NCBI GenBank assembly: GCA_019117185.1
Contig: DXAF01000073.1
Coordinates: 1-64,000, forward strand
DNA from: Candidatus Limosilactobacillus intestinipullorum
GTDB lineage: Bacteria > Bacillota > Bacilli > Lactobacillales > Lactobacillaceae
Direction: 5' to 3'
Length of the DNA: 64,000 nt
Position 1 is the stretch's first letter. Each line of letters opens with the position of its first letter. Both the position numbers and the translations under genes were made by a program. The notes beneath the pieces were generated by a model. That model did not search any database, was not told the DNA's origin, and was given only the letters and a program-made list of their open reading frames with translations. Below are positions 19,443-30,852 of this stretch, piece by piece.

Positions 19443-20336
19443 TTACAATAGCTGGGCACTGTGCAGCGCATTGGCTAGTTCAATGAACTGTTCTAGCGTT
19501 AACCGTTCGGGGCGCACCTGTGGCGAAATTGCTAACTGGTCTAGTATTGTCCGCAGTTTTTCCTTAACATCCGCCGTCTTACCGACCGTTGACTGGAGGT
19601 TATTCCAGAGACTCTTCCGGCGGTGAGCAAAACAGCCGCGAATAAAGCCAAACAACTTTTGCTTATCAAAGGGGGGCACCGCTAACGGGACCGTCCGGGG
19701 CTTTAGGACCACAATTGCCGAATCAACGTTTGGCGAAGGTACAAATACCCGGCGGGAAACGTTAAAGGCAATTTTAGCCGTCATCTGGTACTCAATTGCC
19801 AGTGTCAGGGCACCATACTGTTTAGTCCCCGGCTGGGCCGTTAATCGTTGGGCGACCTCTTTTTGCATCATTACGCAGATGGCCGCCCACTCCACCGGCG
19901 ATGCCAATAGGTTCATTAAAATCGGGCTGGTAATATAGTAAGGCAAGTTGGCCACCACTTTTACCGGCCGCTCGGGATGTGTGAACTGCTCCTGGATGAG
20001 CTGTGGTAAGTTGGCCTGGAGGACATCCTGGTTTAAAACTGTCACGTTATTGTACGGTGCCAGTACCTCGTTTAAGACCGGAATCAAGTCCCGGTCAATC
20101 TCAAGTGCCAAGACCTCGCCTGCCGCTTGTGCAAGTTGCTCGGTCAGTGCACCAATTCCGGGCCCGATCTCAATCACATTGTCATCTTTCGTAATCGCCG
20201 CCGCGCTAACGATATTTTGTAAGACGTTGAGATCAGTTAAGAAGTTTTGCCCAAAGCTCTTCTTAGTATGAATCCCATACTTTTCCATAATCGCCCGAGT
20301 CCGGGTCCGACTACCAATTTCTGGCGTATTACTCAT
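19443..20336 (-). CDS. rsmA: 16S rRNA (adenine1518/1519-N6)-dimethyltransferase
   Basis: The KsgA/RsmA methyltransferase dimethylates two adjacent adenines in the 3' hairpin of 16S r[14 protein letters not shown], the SAM-binding [16 protein letters not shown] and the catalytic [10 protein letters not shown] motifs are all visible. The ATG at 20336 has an excellent GGGAGGAAAAAC leader and is preferred over one six codons upstream, giving 297 residues. It overlaps the rnmV 3' end by 8 bases, implying translational coupling. Loss of this enzyme gives kasugamycin resistance in other bacteria. Confidence 0.96.
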   Translation of the reverse strand: MSNTPEIGSRTRTRAIMEKYGIHTKKSFGQNFLTDLNVLQNIVSAAAITKDDNVIEIGPGIGALTEQLAQAAGEVLALEIDRDLIPVLNEVLAPYNNVTVLNQDVLQANLPQLIQEQFTHPERPVKVVANLPYYITSPILMNLLASPVEWAAICVMMQKEVAQRLTAQPGTKQYGALTLAIEYQMTAKIAFNVSRRVFVPSPNVDSAIVVLKPRTVPLAVPPFDKQKLFGFIRGCFAHRRKSLWNNLQSTVGKTADVKEKLRTILDQLAISPQVRPERLTLEQFIELANALHSAQLL

Positions 20337-20895
20337 GTTTTTCCTCCCGTTCAATTTGCTGCACCGCCGTCATGAACTGGTCACGGGTAATCCGAAACAT
20401 GTTTAAACGGTGAACCAGCTGCTTACCATTGCCATAGCCAATCCCCAATAGCTGGCCCAGGCGCTCCCGGCGCTGCCGGGCCTGGGCACTGCCGGTCATC
20501 TTAGCCCGTTGCAAGTCCTGCCGGGTAAAGGTGACCACTTCTGCTGGCGCCTGGGTATAAAGGTGTGCCAAGGCCGCCTTAATGGTTGCCGGACTCGCGT
20601 GCTCCACCCCGAGGCTACCATGTGCCTCGGTTGGTACCCCTTGGTCACGTCGGATAAAGGCATGCTTAACACCCGGTACCGCGGCGGCAATCATTTTCCG
20701 CAAGCGTTCCCCATTGAAGTCGGGGTCGGTAAAAACGATTAAGCCCCGGCTGGCCTGCAACTTTTTTAGCCGGTGGAGGTCGTGCTCATTAAGGGCTGAC
20801 CCGTTGGTTTCGTAAGTATCAGCATCAACCGCCTTTTGAATCTGCTTGGTATCATCCTTGCCTTCAACAACAATTACTTCTTTAATCTTCGTCAT
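20329..20895 (-). CDS. rnmV: Ribonuclease M5 (5S rRNA maturase)
   Basis: A 188-residue Toprim-domain nuclease that trims both ends of precursor 5S rRNA. The Toprim glutamate lies in [10 protein letters not shown] near the N-terminus and the DxD pair in [15 protein letters not shown]; a basic C-terminal part follows. It is embedded between tatD (14-base overlap) and rsmA (8-base overlap), the standard Firmicutes cluster. Confidence 0.95.
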   Translation of the reverse strand: MTKIKEVIVVEGKDDTKQIQKAVDADTYETNGSALNEHDLHRLKKLQASRGLIVFTDPDFNGERLRKMIAAAVPGVKHAFIRRDQGVPTEAHGSLGVEHASPATIKAALAHLYTQAPAEVVTFTRQDLQRAKMTGSAQARQRRERLGQLLGIGYGNGKQLVHRLNMFRITRDQFMTAVQQIEREEKHE

Positions 20896-21694
20896 GCTTT
20901 CGATCCTTTAAGAACATTCGCTGCGCGTTTTGATACGTTTGCTCAGCCACTCGCTCGACCGGCACTTGCTTCAAGCTGGCAACCGCCTCCACCACAAACC
21001 TGGTAAAAGCGGGCTCGTTTTGTTTCCCCCGGTAGGGCGCCGGTGTGAGGTAGGGAGCATCGGTCTCCACCATCAACCGGTCAAGGGGAACGGCCCTTAC
21101 CGCGTCATGAACCGCCGTGGCATTGCCAAAACTAGCGACCCCGCTAAACGAAATCGCCATCCCCAGGTTCAAAAATTTGGCTGCCCACTCTGGTGAACCA
21201 TTAAAGCTGTGCATCACCCCGCCAAAGTCGGCTACGTGGGCCGCCTTCAAAAGCGCATAGGTGTCTGCTAAGGCCTCACGGCAGTGGATGGAGACCGGTA
21301 ACTGCAACTGCCGAGCCCACTCTAGCTGCTCAGCAAAAATCGCTTGCTGCTGGTCATGGGGCGAATGTTCATCATTATAGTAATCAAGGCCAATCTCGCC
21401 AACCGCCACCACTCCTGGTGTATGGAGCTGGTGCCACAATCGTTTTCGTGCGGCCGGGTCAAAGTCACGGATATCCTCCGGGTGCCAACCGATAATCGGG
21501 TGAAGGTTAGCATACCGATCACCGAGCTTCAATGCGCGGTCATTAAGCTTGGCATTGGACCCCACAATATTCATCTGGGTAACTCCATAGTGGGCCGCCC
21601 GGTCTTCAAATGCCGGAACATCATCATAGAAGGGATCGTCATTTAAATGGGTGTGCGAATCGTACACTCGCAACTGGTGCTGTCGCTTTCCCAT
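20882..21694 (-). CDS. tatD: TatD family metal-dependent hydrolase/DNase
   Basis: An amidohydrolase-fold protein of 270 residues. Metal ligands are visible in YDSHTHLND (HxH), VGEIGLDYY (Glu), PVSIHCREA (His), GVMHSFNG (His) and the VETDAPYLTP Asp. TatD family members act as 3'-5' DNases or deoxyribonucleases. The start codon at 21694 lies 2 bases after the metG stop, and the binding site is weak, so coupling with metG translation is likely. It ends inside rnmV. Confidence 0.93.
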   Translation of the reverse strand: MGKRQHQLRVYDSHTHLNDDPFYDDVPAFEDRAAHYGVTQMNIVGSNAKLNDRALKLGDRYANLHPIIGWHPEDIRDFDPAARKRLWHQLHTPGVVAVGEIGLDYYNDEHSPHDQQQAIFAEQLEWARQLQLPVSIHCREALADTYALLKAAHVADFGGVMHSFNGSPEWAAKFLNLGMAISFSGVASFGNATAVHDAVRAVPLDRLMVETDAPYLTPAPYRGKQNEPAFTRFVVEAVASLKQVPVERVAEQTYQNAQRMFLKDRKHDED

Positions 21695-21696
21695 CG

Positions 21697-23748
<2,052 letters not shown>

Positions 23749-23779
23749 CTATTATATATTTAAGACTATATTGACGTTT

Positions 23780-23788
23780 AGTATAGCA
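23780..23788 (-). promoter_or_regulatory. Extended -10 promoter of metG operon
   Basis: The minus strand reads TGCTATACT, a TGn-extended -10 element, 47 bases upstream of the metG start. No convincing -35 box is present, which an extended -10 can tolerate. Confidence 0.45.
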
Positions 23789-23822
23789 TAAACAACCCAC
23801 TAATGGTGGTCACCCCACCAAA

Positions 23823-24677
23823 CTAAAACAAGTCGAGCTGTTCCGGTGACCGGGGTGCCAAGCCATCAAAGTGAACCCCCATCATCTTTTGGAGTTGTAA
23901 GGCGTTTGGTGCGGCATCCTTACCGGAATTATTGTTGAAGATCACACAGACCTCCTTGGGTTGGGGAGCTAGCTGGGTAATTACCTGAGCAAACTGCTCC
24001 AGTTCCGCTGCCGAATACTTGTAAAGGGTCCGGGTCTTACGCCAGCTCTTATCCTGGTTGGCCCAGCCTTGCTTATTACGGCCGTGCAGGCGCAGCATTA
24101 CCAGGTCAGGGTTTGTCGTTACTAGTTTAAACGGGACGGTAGTTACCTGGTCGTGTGGCTCGTCCGCGGCCACCAGTGTAAAATGCAGGTCCCGGCAATA
24201 ACTAAGGAGGGCGTCAATTACCCCGCTTTGGTACCAGGTATTGTTACGAAATTCCACCGCCACGGGAAGGTCCCCCACCCACGACCGCACCAGTTTTAAG
24301 TACTCAATATCCGCCACACTGGCGCCAAAGTAGGGCGGGAACTGGAACAAGATCGTTTTTAGCTGTCCGCTGGCGACCAGTGGCGCAATCGTCCGTCGGT
24401 ATTGGGTAAAAAGCTGCTCAAGTGCCCCCTTATCCTGTCCCCGCCGGTGGAGGGTCATTCCCTGGTTGGCCTTGATAATAAACTGAAAGTCTTCCGGAAC
24501 CATTGATAACCAGTTTTGTAGTGTCCCCATTTGCGGCAGGGCGTAAAAGAAAGTGTCGACTTCTACCGTCGGAAAGTATTGCGCATATTCGTTTAAGGTT
24601 ACCGGCCGCTGTTCACCGTGAATTAGGGCCGGGTGTTCCGTCCACGTCGTTGTCCCCATTGTAATTTTTGCTGCCAT
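23823..24677 (-). CDS. DUF72 (YecE-like) protein
   Basis: A 284-residue TIM-barrel-like DUF72 protein. Typical segments are GTTTWTEH at the start, a YAQYFPTVEVDTFFYALP block, VEFRNNTWY in the middle and the LRLHGRN block near residue 195. Its biochemical role is unknown. GGAAGGAAAAAG precedes the ATG. It is monocistronic or loosely upstream of metG on the same strand. Confidence 0.9.
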   Translation of the reverse strand: MAAKITMGTTTWTEHPALIHGEQRPVTLNEYAQYFPTVEVDTFFYALPQMGTLQNWLSMVPEDFQFIIKANQGMTLHRRGQDKGALEQLFTQYRRTIAPLVASGQLKTILFQFPPYFGASVADIEYLKLVRSWVGDLPVAVEFRNNTWYQSGVIDALLSYCRDLHFTLVAADEPHDQVTTVPFKLVTTNPDLVMLRLHGRNKQGWANQDKSWRKTRTLYKYSAAELEQFAQVITQLAPQPKEVCVIFNNNSGKDAAPNALQLQKMMGVHFDGLAPRSPEQLDLF

Positions 24678-24978
24678 CTTTTTCCTTCCCTTCTAAACGT
24701 TATCCTAATGGTGGTTAACCATGAACGCAACTTCCGTCGTTTTCTAAGCAACTTGCTCAGTAAATTCTTAGAATTGGCAAAAAAATATATATTCATTATT
24801 CACGGCCGTATCGGCTGTTTTAACAGCAAGTATACATATTCAACCATTTGTTATGCATTTATGCCGGTTGATCACCAAATTTTATACATTTTGAAAATGA
24901 GTAACCCCCACAAGCGCCTTTGAATTCGGTCCTTAAGATGATATCTTAAGGGTGGAAAATATGAAGGGAGCGATCATA
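24678..24978 (+). promoter_or_regulatory. 301-base intergenic leader with possible promoter and a perfect hairpin before a small ORF
   Basis: This A/T-rich stretch holds no gene-sized ORF. A plausible plus-strand promoter is TTGGCA (24774-24779), 17-base spacer, TATTCA (24797-24802), giving a leader of about 170 bases. Immediately before the small ORF at 24979, CCTTAAGAT (24931-24939) and ATCTTAAGG (24943-24951) form a perfect 9-base-pair hairpin. Its 3' arm overlaps the AAGGGTGGA that would serve an alternative in-frame ATG at 24961. It could be an operator or translational switch; no known riboswitch class is recognised. Confidence 0.4.
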
Positions 24979-25098
24979 ATGCTACTAAATTCAAAGTTCT
25001 TTGCAAGTCGTAAGAGCAACCGGTCCACTAAGAACCGTAAGTCTGGTTCAGTGGCGTTACCTATCAAGATTGACGGGAAGGTCGTCATCTACGCATAA
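24979..25098 (+). CDS. Small basic protein, 39 residues, unknown
   Basis: An ORF encoding a 39-residue basic peptide that starts MLLNSKFFASRKSNRSTKN and ends LPIKIDGKVVIYA. AAGGGAG sits 8 bases upstream of the ATG, and a strong terminator follows 26 bases after the stop, so the transcription unit looks real and complete. An in-frame ATG at 24961 would add MKGAII. It lies beside a SinR/Rgg-like regulator gene transcribed toward it. I do not recognise the family; it lacks a signal peptide, so a secreted pheromone is not the obvious reading. Confidence 0.6.
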   Translation: MLLNSKFFASRKSNRSTKNRKSGSVALPIKIDGKVVIYA

Positions 25099-25123
25099 AG
25101 TATAATGCCAATAAAGGCAGCAA

Positions 25124-25170
25124 GAGGCTGGGAGAAAACTCTGTTTTCTCACCAGCCTCATTTCATTTTC
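25124..25170 (+). terminator. Terminator of the small-ORF transcript
   Basis: GAGGCTGGGAGAAAAC pairs with GTTTTCTCACCAGCCTC (one bulge) across a 3-base loop at 25124-25159, followed by the T-rich tail ATTTCATTTTC. Confidence 0.85.
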
Positions 25171-25191
25171 TAAATGTTACCCAGTAATCGC

Positions 25192-25232
25192 GGGAAAAAA
25201 GCACATTCTTAATGCTTTTTTCCCATTTTTTT
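25192..25232. terminator. A/T-rich hairpin with T-tract downstream of the HTH regulator
   Basis: GGGAAAAAAGCA and TGCTTTTTTCCC form a 12-base-pair stem with a 9-base loop, followed on the plus strand by ATTTTTTT. It lies 5 bases beyond the stop of the minus-strand regulator. On the minus strand the A/T part of the stem could also serve, so it may be bidirectional. Confidence 0.65.
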
Positions 25233-25236
25233 GTAC

Positions 25237-26124
25237 TCACTCTAAACCAGCAAGTTGCTTTTTCAGCGCTGCTGCTTGTAATTCAACGACACTATTACCA
25301 TTAAAGCGGGCAAAGGCGAGGGCCTCGGCCAGTAAGGCGCTGACCTGGACGGTAGGTGCCCCACTTTGGAGCGCATTATTTGCCGCCAGTAACTTTGTCC
25401 GGGGCATTAGGTACGTTTCATAGCGGGCCGCGCAGAGTTTCGTTACCCGCCGCAAAAACCGGTTACTGTTATCAAGGCGGTCACGCAACGCTTGGTACTC
25501 CGCCACGTAATACAGCATCATCACTAACCGGTTATACTGAACCATGCTAAGCGCGCGTAAGTTCTTATGATCATTGGTCTGTTGGTTTAGGTACTTAACA
25601 ACTTTCGTAAAGAAGAATTCGGCATCCCCCAAACGGTCCTTGCGGGCATAAAGAATCCCAAAGCCAAGGTAGGCCAGCTGAGAAAAGATGGTGGCGTGCT
25701 TCTCATCAAGCTTATCCAAAATCTGGGTAAAGTCAAAGGTCGTCGTGGCCGTCTGGTTACTCGTCAGGGTATCAACCATCCCTTTGAGGTAGTAGTACTG
25801 CATCTGGAGGCGGAAATCAGGTAGCGAAACTACTTCCACCGTCGCTAACTTCTTAATCGCCGCCGGAAACCGTTCGGCAATTAACAACTTTTCCACCTGG
25901 TCCAGCGGGTGTTCTGAACGGGGGCGGTCACTAACCGCCTGACCGCTTAAGTCGCCGATGGTAATTCCCAAGCGTTCACACAACTGGCTAAGGATCTTAA
26001 CTGACGGTACTTTCCCCCGGTTTTCAAACTTACTCAAGGTCGACTGGGTGCAGATCCCCGTACAAAGCTCCGTTTGCGAGATTCCGCGCTGCTTACGTTG
26101 CTGAACAAATCGCTGAATATCCAT
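25237..26124 (-). CDS. HTH XRE-family regulator with TPR-like C-terminal domain (Rgg/PlcR-like)
   Basis: A 295-residue transcription factor. Residues about 5-60 form a helix-turn-helix (RKQRGISQTELCTGICTQST...) and the rest is a helical repeat domain of the kind that binds peptides in RRNPP-type regulators. It begins 16 bases after the SufT stop on the same strand, with AAAGGAACGGG as binding site, so it could be read with the suf operon. The regulated genes are unknown. The adjacent 39-residue ORF is a conceivable target or partner, but this is only positional. Confidence 0.82.
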   Translation of the reverse strand: MDIQRFVQQRKQRGISQTELCTGICTQSTLSKFENRGKVPSVKILSQLCERLGITIGDLSGQAVSDRPRSEHPLDQVEKLLIAERFPAAIKKLATVEVVSLPDFRLQMQYYYLKGMVDTLTSNQTATTTFDFTQILDKLDEKHATIFSQLAYLGFGILYARKDRLGDAEFFFTKVVKYLNQQTNDHKNLRALSMVQYNRLVMMLYYVAEYQALRDRLDNSNRFLRRVTKLCAARYETYLMPRTKLLAANNALQSGAPTVQVSALLAEALAFARFNGNSVVELQAAALKKQLAGLE

Positions 26125-26140
26125 TCATTGTCCCGTTCCT

Positions 26141-26470
26141 TTACTCATGTAAACCAAGGGCGATCTTAGCAAACCGGCTCATCCGGTCGATCCCCCAAAC
26201 GGGTTCCCAAACCAGGTTAATCTTGCAGTCCTTGACGCCCTCCACGGATGTGGCGGCCTCGGTAATCGCATCGTTTAAAAAGTCGCCGAGCGGGCACCCC
26301 ATCGTTGTCAGGGTCATCGTGATCGTACAATGGCCCGCATCGTCAACCTGGACGTCATAAATCAGGCCAAGGTTAACCAAGTCGATCCCCAGTTCCGGGT
26401 CGATCACCTTTTCCAGTGCCCCCATTACGTCATCCTCTACCGGCGTGTACTTTTTTTCTTCATCTGCCAT
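26141..26470 (-). CDS. sufT: SufT-like metal-sulfur cluster assembly factor (MIP18/DUF59)
   Basis: A 109-residue DUF59 protein with the IDPELGIDLVNLGLIYDV motif and the conserved Cys in TLTTMGCPLGDFL. SufT proteins help maturation of Fe-S proteins, especially under high demand. It is the last gene of the sufCDSUB run, 14 bases after sufB, with a GGAGGCACC binding site. Confidence 0.93.
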   Translation of the reverse strand: MADEEKKYTPVEDDVMGALEKVIDPELGIDLVNLGLIYDVQVDDAGHCTITMTLTTMGCPLGDFLNDAITEAATSVEGVKDCKINLVWEPVWGIDRMSRFAKIALGLHE

Positions 26471-26484
26471 CGTGGTGCCTCCTT

Positions 26485-27894
26485 TTAACCAATTGAGCCT
26501 TCCATTTCAAAACTAATCAGGCGGTTCAATTCGACCGCGTATTCCATCGGCAGCTGCTTAGTAAATGGTTCCACGAAGCCCATGATAATCATTTCGGTGG
26601 CCTTTTCCTCGGAAATCCCCCGACTCATCAGGTAATAGAGCTGTTCTTCCGAAATCTTGGAGACCTTGGCCTCGTGCTCCATTGCTACGTGGGCATTGTC
26701 AATTTCATTGTACGGGATCGTATCCGACGATGACTGATCATCCATGATGATCGTATCACACTCAACGTGGGCCTTAGAACCATCAGAATGCTTGCCGAAG
26801 CGGACCGTCCCCCGGTAGTCGGTTGAACCACCGGTCTTGGCGATGGACTTAGAAACAATTGAGCTCGACGTGTTTTTCGCGTTATGGATCATCCGGGCAC
26901 CAGAGTCCTGGTGAATACCGTTGCTGGCCACCGCGATTGACAGCATTGTCCCCCGGGCACCTTCACCATTTAGGTAGACGCTTGGGTACTTCATCGTAAC
27001 CTTGGAACCCAGGTTACCATCGACCCATTCCATCGTGGCGTTTTCCGCTGCTGCCGCCCGCTTCGTTTCCAGGCTGTAGACGTTATCTGACCAGTTCTGG
27101 ATGGTCGTGTACCGGCAATAGGCGTCCTTGCAGACATTCACTTCTACGACGGCCGCGTGCAAACTATCGGAGGAGTAGTTCGGCGCCGTACACCCTTCGA
27201 CGTAGTCCACGCTGGCACCCTCGTCAACAATGATCAAGGTCCGCTCAAACTGACCCGTATTTTCGGCATTCAGGCGGAAGTACGACTGAATTGGGGTCTT
27301 CGTCTTGACACCCTTTGGAACGTAAATAAAGGAGCCACCCGACCATACCGCAGCGTTGAGGGCCGCAAACTTGTTGTCGGTTGGTTTAACCAGCTTACCG
27401 AACCACTTCTTGAAGAGGTCCGGGTATTCACGTAGGGCCGTATCAGTATCGGTGAAGATAATCCCTAATTTAGCAAACTCATTCTTCATGTTGTGGTAAA
27501 CCACTTCGGATTCATACTGGGCCGATGAGCCAGCCAGGTACTTTCGTTCCGCCTCCGGTACCCCCAACCGGTCAAAAGTCCGCTTTAAGTCTTCGGGAAC
27601 ATCTTTCCAATCCCGGAACTTCTTGTCGGTCATTTTCTGGTAGTAAAGCATATCTTTTAAATCCAGGTCAGACAAATCCGGGCCAAACTTGGGCATCGGT
27701 AGTTTCTTATAGATGTGGTAGGCCTTCAACCGGTAATCTAACATCCATTGGGGCTCATGTTTGGCTGCCGAAATTTGCCGGACAACTTCTTCGGTCAGTC
27801 CCCGTCCGGTTGAGTAGACCGGCTTCACATCGTCGTGAAAGCCATATTCGTAATTTTCATCGCCGTTTACGATGCTTGCTGCATCATCGCTCAT
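26485..27894 (-). CDS. sufB: Fe-S cluster assembly scaffold SufB
   Basis: A 469-residue core component of the SufBC2D scaffold on which Fe-S clusters are assembled. Typical segments are [41 protein letters not shown] with the conserved Cys, and the C-terminal [22 protein letters not shown]. Its start overlaps the sufU stop by 4 bases (ATGA type). Confidence 0.97.
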   Translation of the reverse strand: MSDDAASIVNGDENYEYGFHDDVKPVYSTGRGLTEEVVRQISAAKHEPQWMLDYRLKAYHIYKKLPMPKFGPDLSDLDLKDMLYYQKMTDKKFRDWKDVPEDLKRTFDRLGVPEAERKYLAGSSAQYESEVVYHNMKNEFAKLGIIFTDTDTALREYPDLFKKWFGKLVKPTDNKFAALNAAVWSGGSFIYVPKGVKTKTPIQSYFRLNAENTGQFERTLIIVDEGASVDYVEGCTAPNYSSDSLHAAVVEVNVCKDAYCRYTTIQNWSDNVYSLETKRAAAAENATMEWVDGNLGSKVTMKYPSVYLNGEGARGTMLSIAVASNGIHQDSGARMIHNAKNTSSSIVSKSIAKTGGSTDYRGTVRFGKHSDGSKAHVECDTIIMDDQSSSDTIPYNEIDNAHVAMEHEAKVSKISEEQLYYLMSRGISEEKATEMIIMGFVEPFTKQLPMEYAVELNRLISFEMEGSIG

Positions 27895-28349
27895 TGCTCT
27901 TCCTCCTCATCATATTTCTTTAACAATGCCCGTTGCAATGCCCACCAAGAAATCGTGGCGCACTTAATCCGGGCGGGGAATTCCATAATGCTGGTCAGAA
28001 TTTGGGCATCCCCTAATTGGTCAAGGTCAGCTTGCGAATGCTGCTTGCCGATTGCCATGTCAGAAAAGGTCTTCGCCATGTTGAGTGCTTCATCGACCGT
28101 CTTACCCTTGACCGCTTCGGTCATCATACTTGCTGACGCCTGGCTGATCGTGCAACCGGATCCAGTATAACCGATGTTTTTAATCCGGCCGCCATCAACG
28201 TTGACTGCCACGTTAATGGTATCACCACAAGTAGGGTTATGAACCGTCATCTGATTAGTTGCGTCTGAAATATCATGTTTGTTACGCGGGTGGTTAGCGT
28301 GGTCCAAGATCACTTCCCGGTATAAACCGTTTAATTTAGATAGTCCCAC
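27891..28349 (-). CDS. sufU: Sulfur-transfer/scaffold protein SufU
   Basis: A 152-residue SufU, the zinc-dependent sulfurtransferase that takes persulfide sulfur from SufS in Gram-positives. The three conserved Cys lie in NPTCGD, GSGCTIS and IKCATIS. I place the start at the GTG at 28349: AAAGGAG lies 10 bases upstream and homologues begin near [16 protein letters not shown]. The open frame to 28382 is an extension into sufS, and the two genes overlap by 14 bases. Confidence 0.94.
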   Translation of the reverse strand: MGLSKLNGLYREVILDHANHPRNKHDISDATNQMTVHNPTCGDTINVAVNVDGGRIKNIGYTGSGCTISQASASMMTEAVKGKTVDEALNMAKTFSDMAIGKQHSQADLDQLGDAQILTSIMEFPARIKCATISWWALQRALLKKYDEEEEQ

Positions 28350-29574
28350 CGTTAAAGAACTCCTTTGTTGCCTTGATGGCATTAATCAATTGGTCTGCAT
28401 CCTGCTTAGTATTGTAAAAGTAAAAGCTAGCACGCGAGGTGGCACTAACCCCCAGCGCTTCCATTAATGGTTGCGCACAGTGGTGACCGGCACGAACGGC
28501 AACGCCTTCCGCATCGAGGGCCGTGGCAACATCGTGGGGGTGGAGGTTATCCATGTTAAATGCGATTACCCCGGTATGGTGCTGGGGATCTTGTGGTCCG
28601 TAAACCGTGACGTACGGAATTGCTTCTAGCTTCGGTAGCACATAGTCCACGAGAGCTTGTTCCTGGGCCGCAATGTTTTCCATCCCGATCTTTTCGAGGT
28701 AATCAACCGCGGTGCCGAGCGCAATCGCACCGGCAATGTTTTGGGTCCCCGCTTCAAATTTGAATGGGATATCCGCAAATTCGGTCCGCTCCCGGTGAAC
28801 CGCGCTGATCATTTCGCCACCATACTGGTAGGGTGGCATTTGCCTTAGGAGTGCCGCTTTGCCATAGAGGACCCCGATCCCGGTTGGCCCCATCATCTTA
28901 TGCCCCGAAAAGGCATAGAAGTCCACGTCCAAGTCTTGGACGTCAACTGGCATGTGGGGGACTGACTGGGCACCGTCACCAACGATTACTGCACCGTGTT
29001 CGTGGGCCAACTTAGCCAACTCCTTTAAGGGGTTAACTGTCCCTAACACGTTGCTGGCGTGGGCAACCGCCACAATCTTAGTCTTATCAGTAATCTTCTT
29101 TTGGGCGTCAGCCATATCAAGCGTCCCATCGTCCGTCAGCTCAATGTACTTAAGGACCGCGTGTTTTTTAATTGCTAGCTGCTGCCAAGGGATGAGGTTA
29201 CTGTGGTGTTCCATAATGGAGATGACGATTTCGTCACCCGCCTGGATATTTCCCTCACCATAAGTGGCGGCAACCAGGTTAAGGCCATCCGTACACCCCT
29301 TAGTAAAAATGATTTCCTTATTATCCGCCGCGTTGATGAAGTGCTGGACCTTCTGGCGGGCCTCTTCATATTCTTCCGTTGCCCGTTCCGCCAGAGAATG
29401 AACTCCGCGGTGAACATTAGCATTATCATGTTCGTAAAAGTGAACGAGGGACTCGACAACCTGACGCGGTTTTTGTGCCGTAGCGGCGTTGTCGAGGTAG
29501 GCTAGCCGCTCACCATTTACCTTTTGGTCTAAGATCGGGAAATCAGCGGTGAAGTTATTGGTATTGTTGGCCAT
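28336..29574 (-). CDS. sufS: Cysteine desulfurase SufS
   Basis: A PLP-dependent group II cysteine desulfurase that mobilises sulfur from cysteine for SufU. The PLP-lysine region is DFYAFSGHKMMGPTGIGVL and the catalytic loop RAGHHCAQPLM carries the active Cys. The start at 29574 (MANNTNNF) is preceded by AAAGGAAG; the frame extends 21 codons further into sufD without support. 412 residues, normal for the family. Confidence 0.96.
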   Translation of the reverse strand: MANNTNNFTADFPILDQKVNGERLAYLDNAATAQKPRQVVESLVHFYEHDNANVHRGVHSLAERATEEYEEARQKVQHFINAADNKEIIFTKGCTDGLNLVAATYGEGNIQAGDEIVISIMEHHSNLIPWQQLAIKKHAVLKYIELTDDGTLDMADAQKKITDKTKIVAVAHASNVLGTVNPLKELAKLAHEHGAVIVGDGAQSVPHMPVDVQDLDVDFYAFSGHKMMGPTGIGVLYGKAALLRQMPPYQYGGEMISAVHRERTEFADIPFKFEAGTQNIAGAIALGTAVDYLEKIGMENIAAQEQALVDYVLPKLEAIPYVTVYGPQDPQHHTGVIAFNMDNLHPHDVATALDAEGVAVRAGHHCAQPLMEALGVSATSRASFYFYNTKQDADQLINAIKATKEFFNGGTI

Positions 29575-30841
29575 CAGTAAGCTTCCTTTCCAGAATATCA
29601 ACCAGTTTGTTCCGTACGTCGGCCGCTGGGATTGCACTTAAGACGGCACCCAAGAAGCCACGAATAACCATCCGTTCCGCCTGCTTACGTGGAATCCCCC
29701 GGCTCATCAGGTAGTACATCTGGTGAGGGTCCACTGGGCCGACACTAGCCGCGTGACCGGCTTCAACATCATTTTCGTCAATCAAGAGGATCGGGTTGGC
29801 GTCCCCCCGGGCCTGGTCTGACATGATCAGGACCCGGTTTTGCTGGTCCGCCTTGGACCCATGGGCACCATGGATGATCTGACCAATCCCGTTAAAAATC
29901 AACTCGGAGTTTTCCAAAATAACTCCCCGTTGGTTAATCAACCCAGTCGTGTGCTTACCATGGTTAGTAACCCGGTTGTTGACACCAACTTCCTGGTGCC
30001 GGGTCGTAACGGCAATCATCTTTGAGTTAGCATAACCACCCTCACCGAGCAGTTCCGAATCCATGTCACCAACCGTGTCGCCATCGTTCATCAGGCCGAC
30101 CGCCCATTCCACGTGGGCATCACGACCAATGTCAGCCCGACGCTTGAAGTAGGTGTGGGTGCTGGCTCCCAACTCATCTAGTGATGAGAAGTCAATCTCA
30201 CTACTGTCCCGGGCGATCAATTCGATCATCATGTTGGCAGGATTGGCATGGTCACCAACCGTCGTGAGGTGCTGGATGAATTTAACCTTACTCCCCCGGT
30301 CGGCTACGACCAAAATGTGGGAAATCAGTGGTTCATCCTGGGTATTGTCCTGGATTAGCTCAGCTTCAATTGGCTTTTCAATCACCACATCCTTAGGGAC
30401 ATACAAGAAGAGCCCCGCATTCAGGTAGGCCTGGTGGTAAGCAGTTAGCAGGTTTTCATCCGCCTTAATCGCCGTCATGAAGTACCGCTCAAACAGGTCA
30501 CTATGTTCACGGGCCGCGGTGAAGATGTCAGTTAAGATCACCCCGGCCGCCTTTAACTTATCTGGGATGTGAATGTGAACCGTTGTCTGGCCTACCTGGG
30601 TCACCCGGATCACCTCATCATCAGGTGTCAGTTGTTCTAGGTCGGTCGCCGACAGAACCCAGTTCAGTGGTTGGTCAGCAATCAGTGGCCAGTCGTGAAA
30701 CTTAAAGCGTTGCATCCGTGGCAGGCGCAGCTTAGTCATTAATTCACGAGCCGCAAGCCGCCGCTGTAGGAGTGGGGCGGGTTCATTATTTTGCTGACTT
30801 GCCTGGGTCAGCTGTTCCTTTGCTTCTGCTAAATCAGTCAT
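29555..30841 (-). CDS. sufD: Fe-S cluster assembly protein SufD
   Basis: A 428-residue SufB/SufD-family scaffold subunit with the right-handed beta-helix core, INQRGVILENSELIFNG and the conserved C-terminal [22 protein letters not shown]. It is paralogous to SufB but lacks its Cys-containing EGCTAPNYS segment. It overlaps the sufS start by 20 bases and lies 11 bases after sufC. Confidence 0.96.
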   Translation of the reverse strand: MTDLAEAKEQLTQASQQNNEPAPLLQRRLAARELMTKLRLPRMQRFKFHDWPLIADQPLNWVLSATDLEQLTPDDEVIRVTQVGQTTVHIHIPDKLKAAGVILTDIFTAAREHSDLFERYFMTAIKADENLLTAYHQAYLNAGLFLYVPKDVVIEKPIEAELIQDNTQDEPLISHILVVADRGSKVKFIQHLTTVGDHANPANMMIELIARDSSEIDFSSLDELGASTHTYFKRRADIGRDAHVEWAVGLMNDGDTVGDMDSELLGEGGYANSKMIAVTTRHQEVGVNNRVTNHGKHTTGLINQRGVILENSELIFNGIGQIIHGAHGSKADQQNRVLIMSDQARGDANPILLIDENDVEAGHAASVGPVDPHQMYYLMSRGIPRKQAERMVIRGFLGAVLSAIPAADVRNKLVDILERKLTDGQQYQ

Positions 30842-30852
30842 CTCAACACCCC

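Noticed and set aside
24816..24840. GCTGT-TTTA-ACAGC and nearby short palindromes, considered as part of a tRNA or small RNA
   Set aside because: No cloverleaf, T-loop or conserved RNA signature could be built around them.
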